Below are positions 1-6,498 of a stretch of 10,961 bases of DNA, piece by piece. How positions within the stretch are numbered: position 1 is the first letter of the stretch; every line of letters starts with the position of its first letter. This stretch comes from Corallincola sp. (lineage in GTDB: Bacteria; Pseudomonadota; Gammaproteobacteria; Enterobacterales; Neiellaceae): NCBI GenBank assembly GCA_017998495.1, contig JAGOCY010000016.1, forward strand, positions 1 through 10,961, written 5' to 3'. Under the pieces are notes generated by a model, which ran no database searches, was not told the DNA's origin, and saw only the letters and a program-made list of their open reading frames with translations. The translations under genes and the position numbers were made by a program.

Positions 1-19
1 ACCCCAGCAGGACCCGATC

Positions 20-865
20 ATGACCACCATCCCCGCCGAAGGCATGCGCTTGAATAAATATGTCAGCGACAGCGGCAAGTGCTCGCGGCGCGAGGCGGAC
101 CGCTGGATCGAAGAGGGGCGGGTGACCCTCAACGGCAAGCCGGCGGAGCTGGGCAGCAAGGTGCGGCCGGGCGATGAGGTGCGGCTGGATGGTGAGCTGC
201 TGCAGCCCAATGAGCCGCTGGTTTACATCCTGCTCAACAAGCCGGTAGGCATCACCTGCACCACCGAGCGCGATGTGGAAGACAACATCATCGATTACAT
301 GGACCACCCGCTGCGCATCTTTCCGGTTGGGCGCCTCGACAAGATGTCGGAAGGGCTGATCCTGCTGACCAACGACGGCGATATCGTCAACCAGATCCTG
401 CGGGCCGGTAACGCCCACGACAAGGAGTATCAGGTGCTGGTGGACAAGCCGGTGACCCCTGAGTTTCTGGAGGGGATGCGCCGTGGGGTGCCCATTCTCG
501 GCACCCGTACCCGCCCGTGCCGGGTCTCTGCCATCGGCGAGCAGAGCTTCAAAATCATCTTGAATGAAGGTCTGAACCGTCAGATCCGCCGTATGTGTGA
601 GTACTTTGATTACCGCGTTCGCCGGTTGCAGCGGGTGCGCATCATGCACCTGACCATCGACGGCCTGCCGGTGGGCCACTGGCGCGAACTGACACCACTG
701 GAGCTGAGCGCCCTGCATGATCAGGTCGCCCATTCGGTGAAAACCGCCGAGCCCGGCAGTCAGCGCCGGCGCCCGGCCAAAGGCAGTGAGGCGGGGGCCA
801 ACGCTGGCCAAAAGACGCAGTGGCGGCGGCCGCCGCGCACCGATTTCGGTAACAAGGGTGACTAA
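20..865 (+). CDS. rluF: 23S rRNA pseudouridine synthase RluF
   Basis: This 281-residue protein belongs to the RsuA/RluB/RluE/RluF family, which isomerises uridine to pseudouridine in rRNA. E. coli RluF modifies U2604, and U2605 to a lesser degree, of 23S rRNA. An N-terminal S4 RNA-binding domain spans about residues 9-60 (RLNKYVSDSGKCSRREAD), followed by the catalytic domain. The family motif GRLDKMSEGL lies at 104-113 with the presumed catalytic Asp at 107. The signature GLNRQIRRMCEYF follows near residue 185. The basic, proline-rich C-terminal tail is typical of RluF. AGGA seven bases before the ATG at 20 supports this start; an internal ATG at 44 would still keep the whole S4 domain. Close resemblance to E. 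coli RluF through the catalytic domain favours this assignment over RluB or RluE. Confidence 0.93.
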   Translation: MTTIPAEGMRLNKYVSDSGKCSRREADRWIEEGRVTLNGKPAELGSKVRPGDEVRLDGELLQPNEPLVYILLNKPVGITCTTERDVEDNIIDYMDHPLRIFPVGRLDKMSEGLILLTNDGDIVNQILRAGNAHDKEYQVLVDKPVTPEFLEGMRRGVPILGTRTRPCRVSAIGEQSFKIILNEGLNRQIRRMCEYFDYRVRRLQRVRIMHLTIDGLPVGHWRELTPLELSALHDQVAHSVKTAEPGSQRRRPAKGSEAGANAGQKTQWRRPPRTDFGNKGD

Positions 866-890
866 CACCTGGGTAATGAAGGAGCCTTTG

Positions 891-1106
891 ATGAGCAGCA
901 ACGACGAGCTGATCGCCGCCCTCAAGGTGGCCTTCACCTATATGCCACGGGCCATCGAGGTCACCCGCTATGACTACGGCGACCGGGTCGACACCGTGCT
1001 GGCGCAGATTGAGCAGGTGCGCGAAGCGCTGCTGGCCCACGGCATCGACCCGGAAGAGGTTTACGGCGAGGTCAACCCCGACAACACCCCTAACTCCTGC
1101 TACTGA
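891..1106 (+). CDS. Small hypothetical protein (71 aa)
   Basis: The start is set by a strong AAGGAG six bases before the ATG at 891, although the frame is open further upstream into rluF. The 71-residue product is soluble, mildly acidic and mostly helical by appearance. It has a central stretch of alternating charged and hydrophobic residues (DRVDTVLAQIEQVREALLAHG) and ends NSCY. There is no signal peptide or membrane segment. It lies 25 bp after rluF on the same strand and may be co-transcribed with it. Its 3' end overlaps the convergent gene by 7 bp. I do not recognise the family and assign no function. Confidence 0.7.
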   Translation: MSSNDELIAALKVAFTYMPRAIEVTRYDYGDRVDTVLAQIEQVREALLAHGIDPEEVYGEVNPDNTPNSCY

Positions 1107-1933
1107 CGCTGGCGCTGCCGCCATAGCAGCACCAAGCTGATGCCCAGCAGTGCCAGCGCGCTGCCCTCCGGCACCTCGGTCTTCACATCCGACACGCTGA
1201 CAAAGCTGGTGATGCGGAAGTGGTAGGTGGTGGCATCGTGAGTTTCAATCAGATCGCCGAATTTGTACTCATAGGCCGGAGCGTCCAGCTGGATGCGCCA
1301 ATCGGGCAGCCCTTTGTCGTCCTTGCCGATGGCTACATCTGACCACTGGGTCGAGCCTTTGCTACCGGTGTTGGCGCCGCCGATCTTGTGGTCGCTGTTG
1401 GCGTGGATGTTGGGATCATTTACGCCTACGCGCGGCTTGCTGGGATCATCCTCCAGCCCCCACAGAAACAGGGCATGGCCCCATTTCCGCTCGGTTTCAT
1501 AGCCAAGCAGGATGATCAGTTCGCCATCCTGCCACTCCTTGAGCAGGGCGGCGTAGCTCAGATCGCGGGTGTAGAAGGTTTTGATCTTGGCGTCGAATTT
1601 GCGCTCCTTGAAGGTCTCCTTGAGCCCTTTGGTCAGCTCAGCGGCGCTGGCATCGGTCTGTTTGAACTCCGGATCATATTTCTGGTGAAAGCTCTCCTGT
1701 TGGTCGCCGATGGCGCTGTTGTCATCGACCAGTTCATCGTTGCCCGGCTGGTTGTCGAGGTAGTTGAGCAGGTTGACCGCAGCCACATCGACACAGCAGG
1801 CGTGTTCGCCCTCATAGCCGTAATCGATGGGGTCGCCTGTCAGGGTAACCGGGCCTGCCAGGGCGCCGGGGATGGTAAACAGCAAAAAAACCAGCAGTGC
1901 TGCCGGCCGTTGGCAAAGGTGCGTGATGGCCAT
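1100..1933 (-). CDS. Secreted papain-fold-like protein with PEP-CTERM-like tail
   Basis: The 277-residue product starts with a signal peptide: a hydrophobic core at about 11-22 and a likely cleavage site at ALAG (24-27). The ATG at 1933 has GGGAG seven bases upstream, whereas the longer upstream reading would bury the signal peptide. A cysteine-peptidase-like pattern is visible: HACCVDVAAVNLLNYL (Cys46/Cys47 at the start of a helix), WGHALFLWGL (His153) and VGVNDPN (Asn172/Asp173). That is the Cys-His-Asn/Asp order of papain-like and C39-like folds. The C terminus reads VPEGSALALLGISLVLL followed by WRQRQRQ, resembling a PEP-CTERM sorting signal: a short motif, one membrane helix and a basic end. 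Proteolytic activity is inference, and the protein could be an inactive relative. No exosortase gene lies in this window. Confidence 0.7.
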   Translation of the reverse strand: MAITHLCQRPAALLVFLLFTIPGALAGPVTLTGDPIDYGYEGEHACCVDVAAVNLLNYLDNQPGNDELVDDNSAIGDQQESFHQKYDPEFKQTDASAAELTKGLKETFKERKFDAKIKTFYTRDLSYAALLKEWQDGELIILLGYETERKWGHALFLWGLEDDPSKPRVGVNDPNIHANSDHKIGGANTGSKGSTQWSDVAIGKDDKGLPDWRIQLDAPAYEYKFGDLIETHDATTYHFRITSFVSVSDVKTEVPEGSALALLGISLVLLWRQRQRQ

Positions 1934-1940
1934 GGGGTAA

Positions 1941-1968
1941 CTCCCGCTTGGGAGCGCGCTGGCGCTCC
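1941..1968 (-). promoter_or_regulatory. Two competing leader hairpins at the ribosome binding site
   Basis: In the leader of the PEP-CTERM-like gene, reading the minus strand, GGAGCGC (1968-1962) can pair with GCGCTCC (1957-1951) around a four-base loop. The end of that second arm plus one base, CTCCC (1954-1950), can instead pair with GGGAG (1945-1941), which is the ribosome binding site seven bases before the ATG. The two hairpins share bases 1951-1954 and exclude each other, so one leaves the ribosome binding site free and the other hides it. Both stems are seen in the sequence; regulation is inference. Confidence 0.45.
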
Positions 1969-2112
1969 ACAGGGCCGATAAACCCGATTGGTACGGCATC
2001 GGTAGGACTGATGGCCGGCGTGACCGCATGCCGCCACCGGCCGAAGCTTAGTTGAAGCTGCCGCGTGTTTGCGACAGTGGCCGCCGCTCACGATTACCGA
2101 AGTTAACGGGGA

Positions 2113-2340
2113 TCAAGCCTCGGGTTTGGCCTGCCGGCGTTTGAGCCACCAGCCGAGGCCCATCAGCCCGGCGCCAAGCAGCGAAAAATCAAGCCACCAG
2201 ATGCTGCGCAGGCAGCTGTCGCCATCGCGCAGGAGGCACAGGCCATAACGGAACAGGGTGGGTTCGGCCGGGTTGTAGCTGAAAAACCAGGGGGCGATCA
2301 GCCACACGCCAACACCGGCAATCATCAGTAAACGAGACAT
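2113..2340 (-). CDS. Small two-helix inner-membrane protein (75 aa)
   Basis: GGAG seven bases before the ATG at 2340 sets this start; the frame is open further upstream but only into the intergenic region. The 75-residue product has a hydrophobic segment at about 4-20 (LLMIAGVGVWLIAPWFF), a short polar loop with two cysteines (Cys35 and Cys43), a second hydrophobic segment at about 48-65, and a basic tail KRRQAK. The two cysteines could form a disulphide in the loop. It is divergent from malF, with about 164 bp between the two starts. I do not recognise the family. The divergent position does not by itself imply a maltose role. Confidence 0.6.
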   Translation of the reverse strand: MSRLLMIAGVGVWLIAPWFFSYNPAEPTLFRYGLCLLRDGDSCLRSIWWLDFSLLGAGLMGLGWWLKRRQAKPEA

Positions 2341-2412
2341 AAGCAAACTCCAGCACAACATGATGCGCCGATGATGGTGCGCCCACCTTAACCCGGCCTT
2401 AAGCCGCGCCAT

Positions 2413-2424
2413 GGTTGCGCAACC
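2413..2424. promoter_or_regulatory. 12-bp perfect palindrome upstream of malF
   Basis: GGTTGCGCAACC is a perfect palindrome in the malF upstream region, 80 bp before the malF start. The same 12-mer occurs again at 9275-9286 upstream of vapB. An even palindrome centred on CG is the general shape of LacI-family operators. No protein is identified and chance cannot be excluded. Confidence 0.3.
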
Positions 2425-2504
2425 TTGATGCAACACACTGTTTTATCTATGGGAAACGGCATAATCCGGGCTGTGGTAGCGGATCTTTGGGATGGCAGGC
2501 AAGG

Positions 2505-4079
2505 ATGAGCAGCAGGCAGTGGTGGCATTGGTGGTGGTGGTTGCCGGTATTGCTGCTCGCCTGTTGGGGGGCGCTGGCCTGCTGGGCCAATGGTGATTAC
2601 AGTTTTGCCGCCATCCTGCTGTTTGCCGCCGCGTCGGCCATCTTGATCTTCAGCCGGGGTGGCCACATTGGCTGGCGCTTTCTCTATCCGGCGCTGCTTG
2701 GCACCTTTATCTTCATGCTGCTGCCGCTCGCCCTGACGGTGAGCTACGCCTTTACCAACCACAGCAGCAACCACCAGCTGCCGCTCAAGGCGGCAACCCA
2801 TTACCTGCTGGAACAGACCATCCTGACCGCCAACGAGCGGCTGGCACTGCGCATCGAGCCACTCGAGGGCGAGCAATACCGGCTGTGGTTGCAGCAGGCC
2901 GATGATGATGCCCTGGCTACTGCCCCCTTTGCCCTGGAGTATGACAGCAGCGGCGCCCTGATCGGCCCGCAGCGGTTGGCGGTCAGCCCACAGCCGGGCC
3001 CTGTGCCAGTTGGCTTGGGGCTGCGCGAGCAGGCGCCACTGCGCCCCTTGCTCAAGGCGTTGGTGCTGGTACGCGGTGATCGCCAGGAGCTGCGGCTGCT
3101 GGGGATGCGTGAGTTTGCCCCGCTGATCCCCGCCTATCGTGCCGACCTGCCCGCGCCACCAGCGCTGGCCGGCATCTCGCCGCTCGTTTATGAGCAGGCC
3201 AGTGGCCATTGGTATGGTGCCAATCTGGCGCGCGGCTTCTTTGAGCGGCTGGATGAGCAGGGCCAGTTTAGCGGCCAGCAGATCAACCCGGGTTTTGTCG
3301 CCAATATAGGTCTGGCCAACTTTCGCCTGATCGTCAGCAAGGGGGAGTCGGGCGAACTGCTGCACCGGCTGGGGCTCTTTACCCTGGCGCTGGCGGTGCT
3401 CAGCGTGGTGCTCAGTTTCGGCATCGGCCTGCCGCTGGCGGCGTTGCTGTTGTGGCCACGTCTGCCCTTTGCCCGGCTGTTCCGGGCGATCGCCCTGTTA
3501 CCCATGGCGGTGCCCGTGTTTATCACCGCTGCGGTGTTGGGCAGCATGTTCAGCCCCAATTTCGGCGTGGTTAACCAGTTACTCGGCCAGCTGATGAGCG
3601 AGCCGCCTCAGTGGTTTGTCTCGCCCTTGGCCACTCAGCTGATGTTGATCGCTATCTCGGTGTGGTTGGCCACCCCCTATGCGGTGATGGTGGGCATGGG
3701 GCTGATCCAGAGCGTCTCCCCCGAGCTGACCGAGGCGGCGGTACTGGATGGCGCTGGCCCGCTGCGCCGCTTCATCCATGTCACCCTGCCGTTGCTGTGG
3801 CCGGCCCTGATCCCGCTGCTGCTGGCCTCCTTTGCTTTTCATTTCAACAATTTTGGTCTGGTGATCTTGATCACCGGCGGTAGTCCGATGTTTGAGGACA
3901 GCTTTGCTATGGCCGGCCACACCGACACCCTGCTCAGCTATGCCTACGACTTAGCGTTTGTTCAGGGTGGCCGCGAGATCGCACTGGCCAGCGCTTACAG
4001 CCTGTTGCTGTTTCCGCTGCTGATCGTGCTGGTGGGAGCACAACTGTGGTGGGTCAGACGTAGCCGGGGAGGGCTCTAG
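2505..4079 (+). CDS. malF: Maltose-type ABC transporter permease MalF
   Basis: The 524-residue membrane protein is one half of the channel of a binding-protein-dependent sugar transporter; in E. coli, MalF pairs with MalG and the MalK ATPase to import maltose and maltodextrins. Three hydrophobic segments occur at about 12-28, 32-50 and 57-82. A large periplasmic loop (about 84-285) corresponds to the P2 domain that marks MalF. Five more segments follow. The cytoplasmic coupling EAA loop is clear at 410-430 (EAAVLDGAGPLRRF, ending LP). FAFHFNNFGL at 443-452 closely resembles the E. coli sequence at that place. The start at 2505 is preferred over an upstream in-frame ATG at 2415 because the upstream part is not membrane-like and carries the palindrome; CAGG lies close before 2505. 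The exact sugar is inferred. Confidence 0.87.
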   Translation: MSSRQWWHWWWWLPVLLLACWGALACWANGDYSFAAILLFAAASAILIFSRGGHIGWRFLYPALLGTFIFMLLPLALTVSYAFTNHSSNHQLPLKAATHYLLEQTILTANERLALRIEPLEGEQYRLWLQQADDDALATAPFALEYDSSGALIGPQRLAVSPQPGPVPVGLGLREQAPLRPLLKALVLVRGDRQELRLLGMREFAPLIPAYRADLPAPPALAGISPLVYEQASGHWYGANLARGFFERLDEQGQFSGQQINPGFVANIGLANFRLIVSKGESGELLHRLGLFTLALAVLSVVLSFGIGLPLAALLLWPRLPFARLFRAIALLPMAVPVFITAAVLGSMFSPNFGVVNQLLGQLMSEPPQWFVSPLATQLMLIAISVWLATPYAVMVGMGLIQSVSPELTEAAVLDGAGPLRRFIHVTLPLLWPALIPLLLASFAFHFNNFGLVILITGGSPMFEDSFAMAGHTDTLLSYAYDLAFVQGGREIALASAYSLLLFPLLIVLVGAQLWWVRRSRGGL

Positions 4080-4080
4080 C

Positions 4081-4941
4081 ATGGCGATGGTGGAAGGCCG
4101 TGGGGTGCGCTGGCGCATCGCCGGCAGCGTGCTGCTGCTGACTCTGGGATCGCTGGTAACCTTGGCCCCTTTTCTGCTGGTGGTGCTGATCTCGCTGCGC
4201 CCCGGCCACTTTATCGAAGGCTCGCTGTGGCCGGAGCAGTTCAGCCTTGAGCATTGGCGGGCGATCATGACTTGGCAGGGTGAGCGACCGGTGCTGCTGT
4301 GGCTGTGGAACTCGGTCAAGGTATCGGCCATTAGCGCCGCATTGCTGGTGGTGCTGGCTGCCCCGCCGGCCTATGCCTTGGCCCGCATCCGCTTTCGTGG
4401 CCGGCAAAAGCTGCTGGAGTGGACCCTGATCCTGCAGAGTTTTCCGTCGGTGGTCGGGCTCTTTGCCTTTTACGCCATGTGGCTGCGGCTCAAGGAATAC
4501 GCACCGGGGCTGGCCGATAACGGCCAGTACGCGCTGATCCTGATCTATGCCGGTGGTGTGCTCGGCTCCACCTGGCTGCTGCGTGGTTATTTTCAGACCC
4601 TGGACCCGGCGCTGGAGGAGGCGGCCATTATCGATGGCGCCAACCGCTGGCAGATCTTTCGCTATGTGATGCTGCCGCTGGCGTTGCCGATGTTGGCCAT
4701 CACCTTCGTACTGGCTTTTGTCGGCACCTTTGGCGATTTCATCATGCCTGCTGCGCTCATTGCCCAAGACCACCAGCAGACGCTGGCGGTGGGGTTGCAG
4801 CGCTTTCGTCAGGGCTACCATGTTCAGTGGGGCACCCTGGCTGCCGCGGCGTTGCTGGCGGCGGTGCCGGCGGTGGTGCTCTTTACCCTGGCGCAGAAGG
4901 CGCTGATCCGTGGCATGAGCGCCGGCAGCGTCAAAGGTTGA
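4081..4941 (+). CDS. malG: Maltose-type ABC transporter permease MalG
   Basis: The 286-residue partner permease starts one base after the malF stop, with GGGGAGGG about seven bases before the ATG, so the pair is translationally close and surely one operon. It shows about six hydrophobic segments, a short periplasmic loop after the first (about 40-70), and the EAA coupling loop at 180-200 (EAAIIDGANRWQIF, ending LP). The C terminus, GMSAGSVKG, matches the conserved MalG end, which contacts MalK in the E. coli complex. No ATPase or binding-protein gene lies beside it, so MalK and MalE must be supplied from elsewhere if the system works as maltose import. An alternative is a related oligosaccharide permease. 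Confidence 0.87.
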   Translation: MAMVEGRGVRWRIAGSVLLLTLGSLVTLAPFLLVVLISLRPGHFIEGSLWPEQFSLEHWRAIMTWQGERPVLLWLWNSVKVSAISAALLVVLAAPPAYALARIRFRGRQKLLEWTLILQSFPSVVGLFAFYAMWLRLKEYAPGLADNGQYALILIYAGGVLGSTWLLRGYFQTLDPALEEAAIIDGANRWQIFRYVMLPLALPMLAITFVLAFVGTFGDFIMPAALIAQDHQQTLAVGLQRFRQGYHVQWGTLAAAALLAAVPAVVLFTLAQKALIRGMSAGSVKG

Positions 4942-4982
4942 GCTGAACCGCCGCGGCTGAGTTGGATCAAGGCCAGCCAGCA

Positions 4983-5000
4983 GTCAGTGGCTACACTGAC
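4983..5000. repeat. Inverted repeat between malG and the zinc-ribbon gene
   Basis: GTCAGTG and CACTGAC form perfect 7-bp arms around a four-base loop (GCTA), 29 bp before the zinc-ribbon start. There is no T run after it on either strand, so an intrinsic terminator is unlikely. It could be an operator or a leader hairpin for the next gene. Confidence 0.35.
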
Positions 5001-5028
5001 CAGCATGGACAAGAGGCGGGAGCAGCCC

Positions 5029-5259
5029 ATGACCGACAGCCTTTACCACTGCCCCTGGTGCAGCGCCAGCGTCAATGGCGGTGACAATCCGTGCCCCCAC
5101 TGCCGTGCGGCCATCGCCTGGCACGCCCACTGCCCTGACTGTCAGGCGTTGCTGGACAAGGTCGCCGCCTGCGGTTCGGTCAGCTACTTCTGCCCCAGCT
5201 GCAACAGCCTCAAATCGCGGCGGACGATTGACTGGATATTGGACGCTGGCGCTCTCTAG
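5029..5259 (+). CDS. yfgJ: YfgJ-like zinc-ribbon protein
   Basis: The 76-residue protein contains four CxxC pairs: Cys8/Cys11, Cys22/Cys25, Cys35/Cys38 and Cys55/Cys58, with a further Cys48. This fits a double zinc ribbon. The stretch from HCPDCQ through ACGSVSYFCPSCN and the short basic tail resembles E. coli YfgJ (DUF1407 family), whose function is not established. GGGAG six bases before the ATG at 5029 sets the start; an in-frame ATG at 5005 lacks such a site. It lies 87 bp after malG and may have its own promoter. It is convergent with the tetR gene, with only about 42 bp between their ends. Confidence 0.75.
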   Translation: MTDSLYHCPWCSASVNGGDNPCPHCRAAIAWHAHCPDCQALLDKVAACGSVSYFCPSCNSLKSRRTIDWILDAGAL

Positions 5260-5301
5260 ACATCAGTCATGCGCTGGATGCCGGCGCCCTGTGATTAATC
5301 C

Positions 5302-5841
5302 TTAGTCGCTCAGCCCCAGCCAGCGGCGGGCCTCGGCCACCTGGCGGATCACGATCTGCGGTTCGTTGAAGCTGTGGGCCAGCAGCGCCGCCCCCTGCAT
5401 GCGTGCTAATAACTGTTCGGCCTGAGCCTCGCCGCTGTCATCGCCCTCAGCCAGCGCCTCGCTGAGCCACTGGCGCAGCCTACTCAGGCTGTGGGCGGCC
5501 AGCGGCAGCAGCGGTCGCTCATCTTTGGCCAGTTCGCTGCACAGGCTGCCAATCGGGCAGCCATAGCGGGCGAGATCCTCGGCCGCAGCTTCCACCATCG
5601 CCAGAAACGCGCACAGGCGCGCCTTGCCACTGGTTGTTGCCAAGGTTGCTGCCAGTTGCTGATGACGAGTCGTCGTCACCGCCGCCAGCAGTTCGGCTTT
5701 GTTTTTGAAGTAGTAGGCCAGATTGCCCTTGAGCACCCCGGCGGCGGCAGCGACCTCGGCCAGTGAGGTGTCGCTGTAGCCGCGCTCGGCAAACAGCTGG
5801 CCAGCGCTGGCAACAATGCGCTGGCGGACGGCATCACTCAT
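5302..5841 (-). CDS. TetR-family transcriptional regulator
   Basis: The 179-residue repressor has a classic TetR N-terminal helix-turn-helix: LFAERGYSDTSLAEVAAAAGVLKGNLAYYFKNKAELL split over about residues 17-52, with the YYF-K recognition-helix end. The ligand-binding half is short and carries GCPIGSLCSELAKD (Cys95 and Cys101), a motif position common in one TetR subgroup. Its ATG overlaps the end of the upstream redoxin gene by 8 bp, so the two are one operon. A likely operator sits at 6393-6410 before the redoxin gene, which implies autoregulation. The paired cysteines and the redoxin partner make a thiol or electrophile signal plausible, but this is inference. The ligand is unknown. Confidence 0.88.
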   Translation of the reverse strand: MSDAVRQRIVASAGQLFAERGYSDTSLAEVAAAAGVLKGNLAYYFKNKAELLAAVTTTRHQQLAATLATTSGKARLCAFLAMVEAAAEDLARYGCPIGSLCSELAKDERPLLPLAAHSLSRLRQWLSEALAEGDDSGEAQAEQLLARMQGAALLAHSFNEPQIVIRQVAEARRWLGLSD

Positions 5842-6379
5842 GGCGGTGGTGCTCCGCCAGCCAGCGCTCGATGGTGGTCAAGGGCAGATGATCGTCCAGA
5901 TGCTGGCCGTAATGGGCGATGGCGATCCGGCCCTGGGCATCGATCAGCAGATCGGCGGGAACCCGGTTGAGCGGGCCGTTAACAGCGCCGGGCCAGAAGC
6001 CGCTGGCCATCGCTTTGACGGCGGCCACCATCACCGCCGGGTTGAACAGGCCGCGCCAGCGCTGTTCGACGCCAAAGCGGCGGTAAAGCGTCATCTGTGG
6101 ATCGGCGATCAGGGCAAAGGGCGGGTGCTGCTCGCCCACATGGCGGGCCATCGCCGCTGCGGGCGACTGAAACACGCCAACCAGCGCCAGCCCGGCGGCC
6201 TGCAGGCGCGGGTAAGCCTGAATCAGCTGATGAACGCGCAGGTTGCAGATGGGGCAGCCGGCATAGCGATAGAACGACAGCAGCAGGGGTTGGCCGCGCC
6301 GGGCGGTCAGATCGATCTGCTGGCCGCGATAGTCCTGGCCAACCAGTGGTGGACAGTCAGTTCCTGTGGTCAAGCGCAT
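5834..6379 (-). CDS. Peroxiredoxin-like (AhpC/TSA, redoxin) protein
   Basis: The 181-residue product has a thioredoxin-fold redoxin layout: LLLSFYRYAGCPICNLRVHQL at about 32-52 with a CxxC pair (Cys42 and Cys45) at the end of the first strand. A strand follows (ALVGVFQSP), then a segment with a conserved-looking proline (FALIADPQMTLYRRFGV), and a late VPADLLIDAQGRI. This matches the AhpC/TSA peroxiredoxin-like group, which reduces peroxides or acts on thiols. No signal peptide is seen, so it is probably cytoplasmic. The ATG at 6379 has GGAA seven bases upstream; the frame remains open for about 280 bp beyond but crosses the operator and a terminator, so that extension is rejected. It is the first gene of the redoxin-tetR operon. 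The substrate is unknown. Confidence 0.8.
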   Translation of the reverse strand: MRLTTGTDCPPLVGQDYRGQQIDLTARRGQPLLLSFYRYAGCPICNLRVHQLIQAYPRLQAAGLALVGVFQSPAAAMARHVGEQHPPFALIADPQMTLYRRFGVEQRWRGLFNPAVMVAAVKAMASGFWPGAVNGPLNRVPADLLIDAQGRIAIAHYGQHLDDHLPLTTIERWLAEHHRHE

Positions 6380-6392
6380 GGCAAAGTTCCAT

Positions 6393-6410
6393 TTTGGACG
6401 AGCGTCCAAA
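6393..6410. promoter_or_regulatory. 18-bp palindromic operator of the redoxin-tetR operon
   Basis: TTTGGACG and CGTCCAAA form perfect 8-bp arms separated by AG. The site begins 14 bp before the redoxin ATG and touches the predicted -10 box. Size, symmetry and position fit a TetR-family operator, and the regulator is encoded by the second gene of the same operon. Binding is inferred. Confidence 0.75.
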
Positions 6411-6437
6411 TCTAGTCGCGATCCGCACCGGCCACAA
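6409..6437 (-). promoter_or_regulatory. Promoter of the redoxin-tetR operon
   Basis: On the minus strand, TTGTGG (6437-6432) and TAGATT (6414-6409) are separated by exactly 17 bases. This is a reasonable sigma-70 promoter, and its -10 box overlaps the first two bases of the operator. Repressor binding there would block transcription. Confidence 0.5.
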
Positions 6438-6458
6438 GGCGGTTGTGCGGGTGGGGCC

Positions 6459-6487
6459 AAAAAAGCAGAGGCGCCAGATGGCGCCTC
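6459..6487 (-). terminator. Intrinsic terminator of the acyltransferase gene
   Basis: On the minus strand, GAGGCGCC and GGCGCCTC form a perfect 8-bp GC-rich stem with a four-base loop, followed three bases later by six T residues. It lies 11 bp after the stop codon of the acyltransferase, as expected for a Rho-independent terminator. Confidence 0.88.
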
Positions 6488-6498
6488 GCAGGTCAGGA

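Noticed and set aside
1388-1981. Plus-strand frame opposite the PEP-CTERM-like gene
   Set aside because: The minus-strand gene has a signal peptide, a ribosome binding site and a sorting-signal tail. The plus frame has none of these.
2388-3365. Long minus-strand frame opposite malF
   Set aside because: It has a Gln-, Arg- and Pro-rich composition typical of the antisense of a GC-rich membrane-protein gene. The plus-strand MalF is clearly the real gene.
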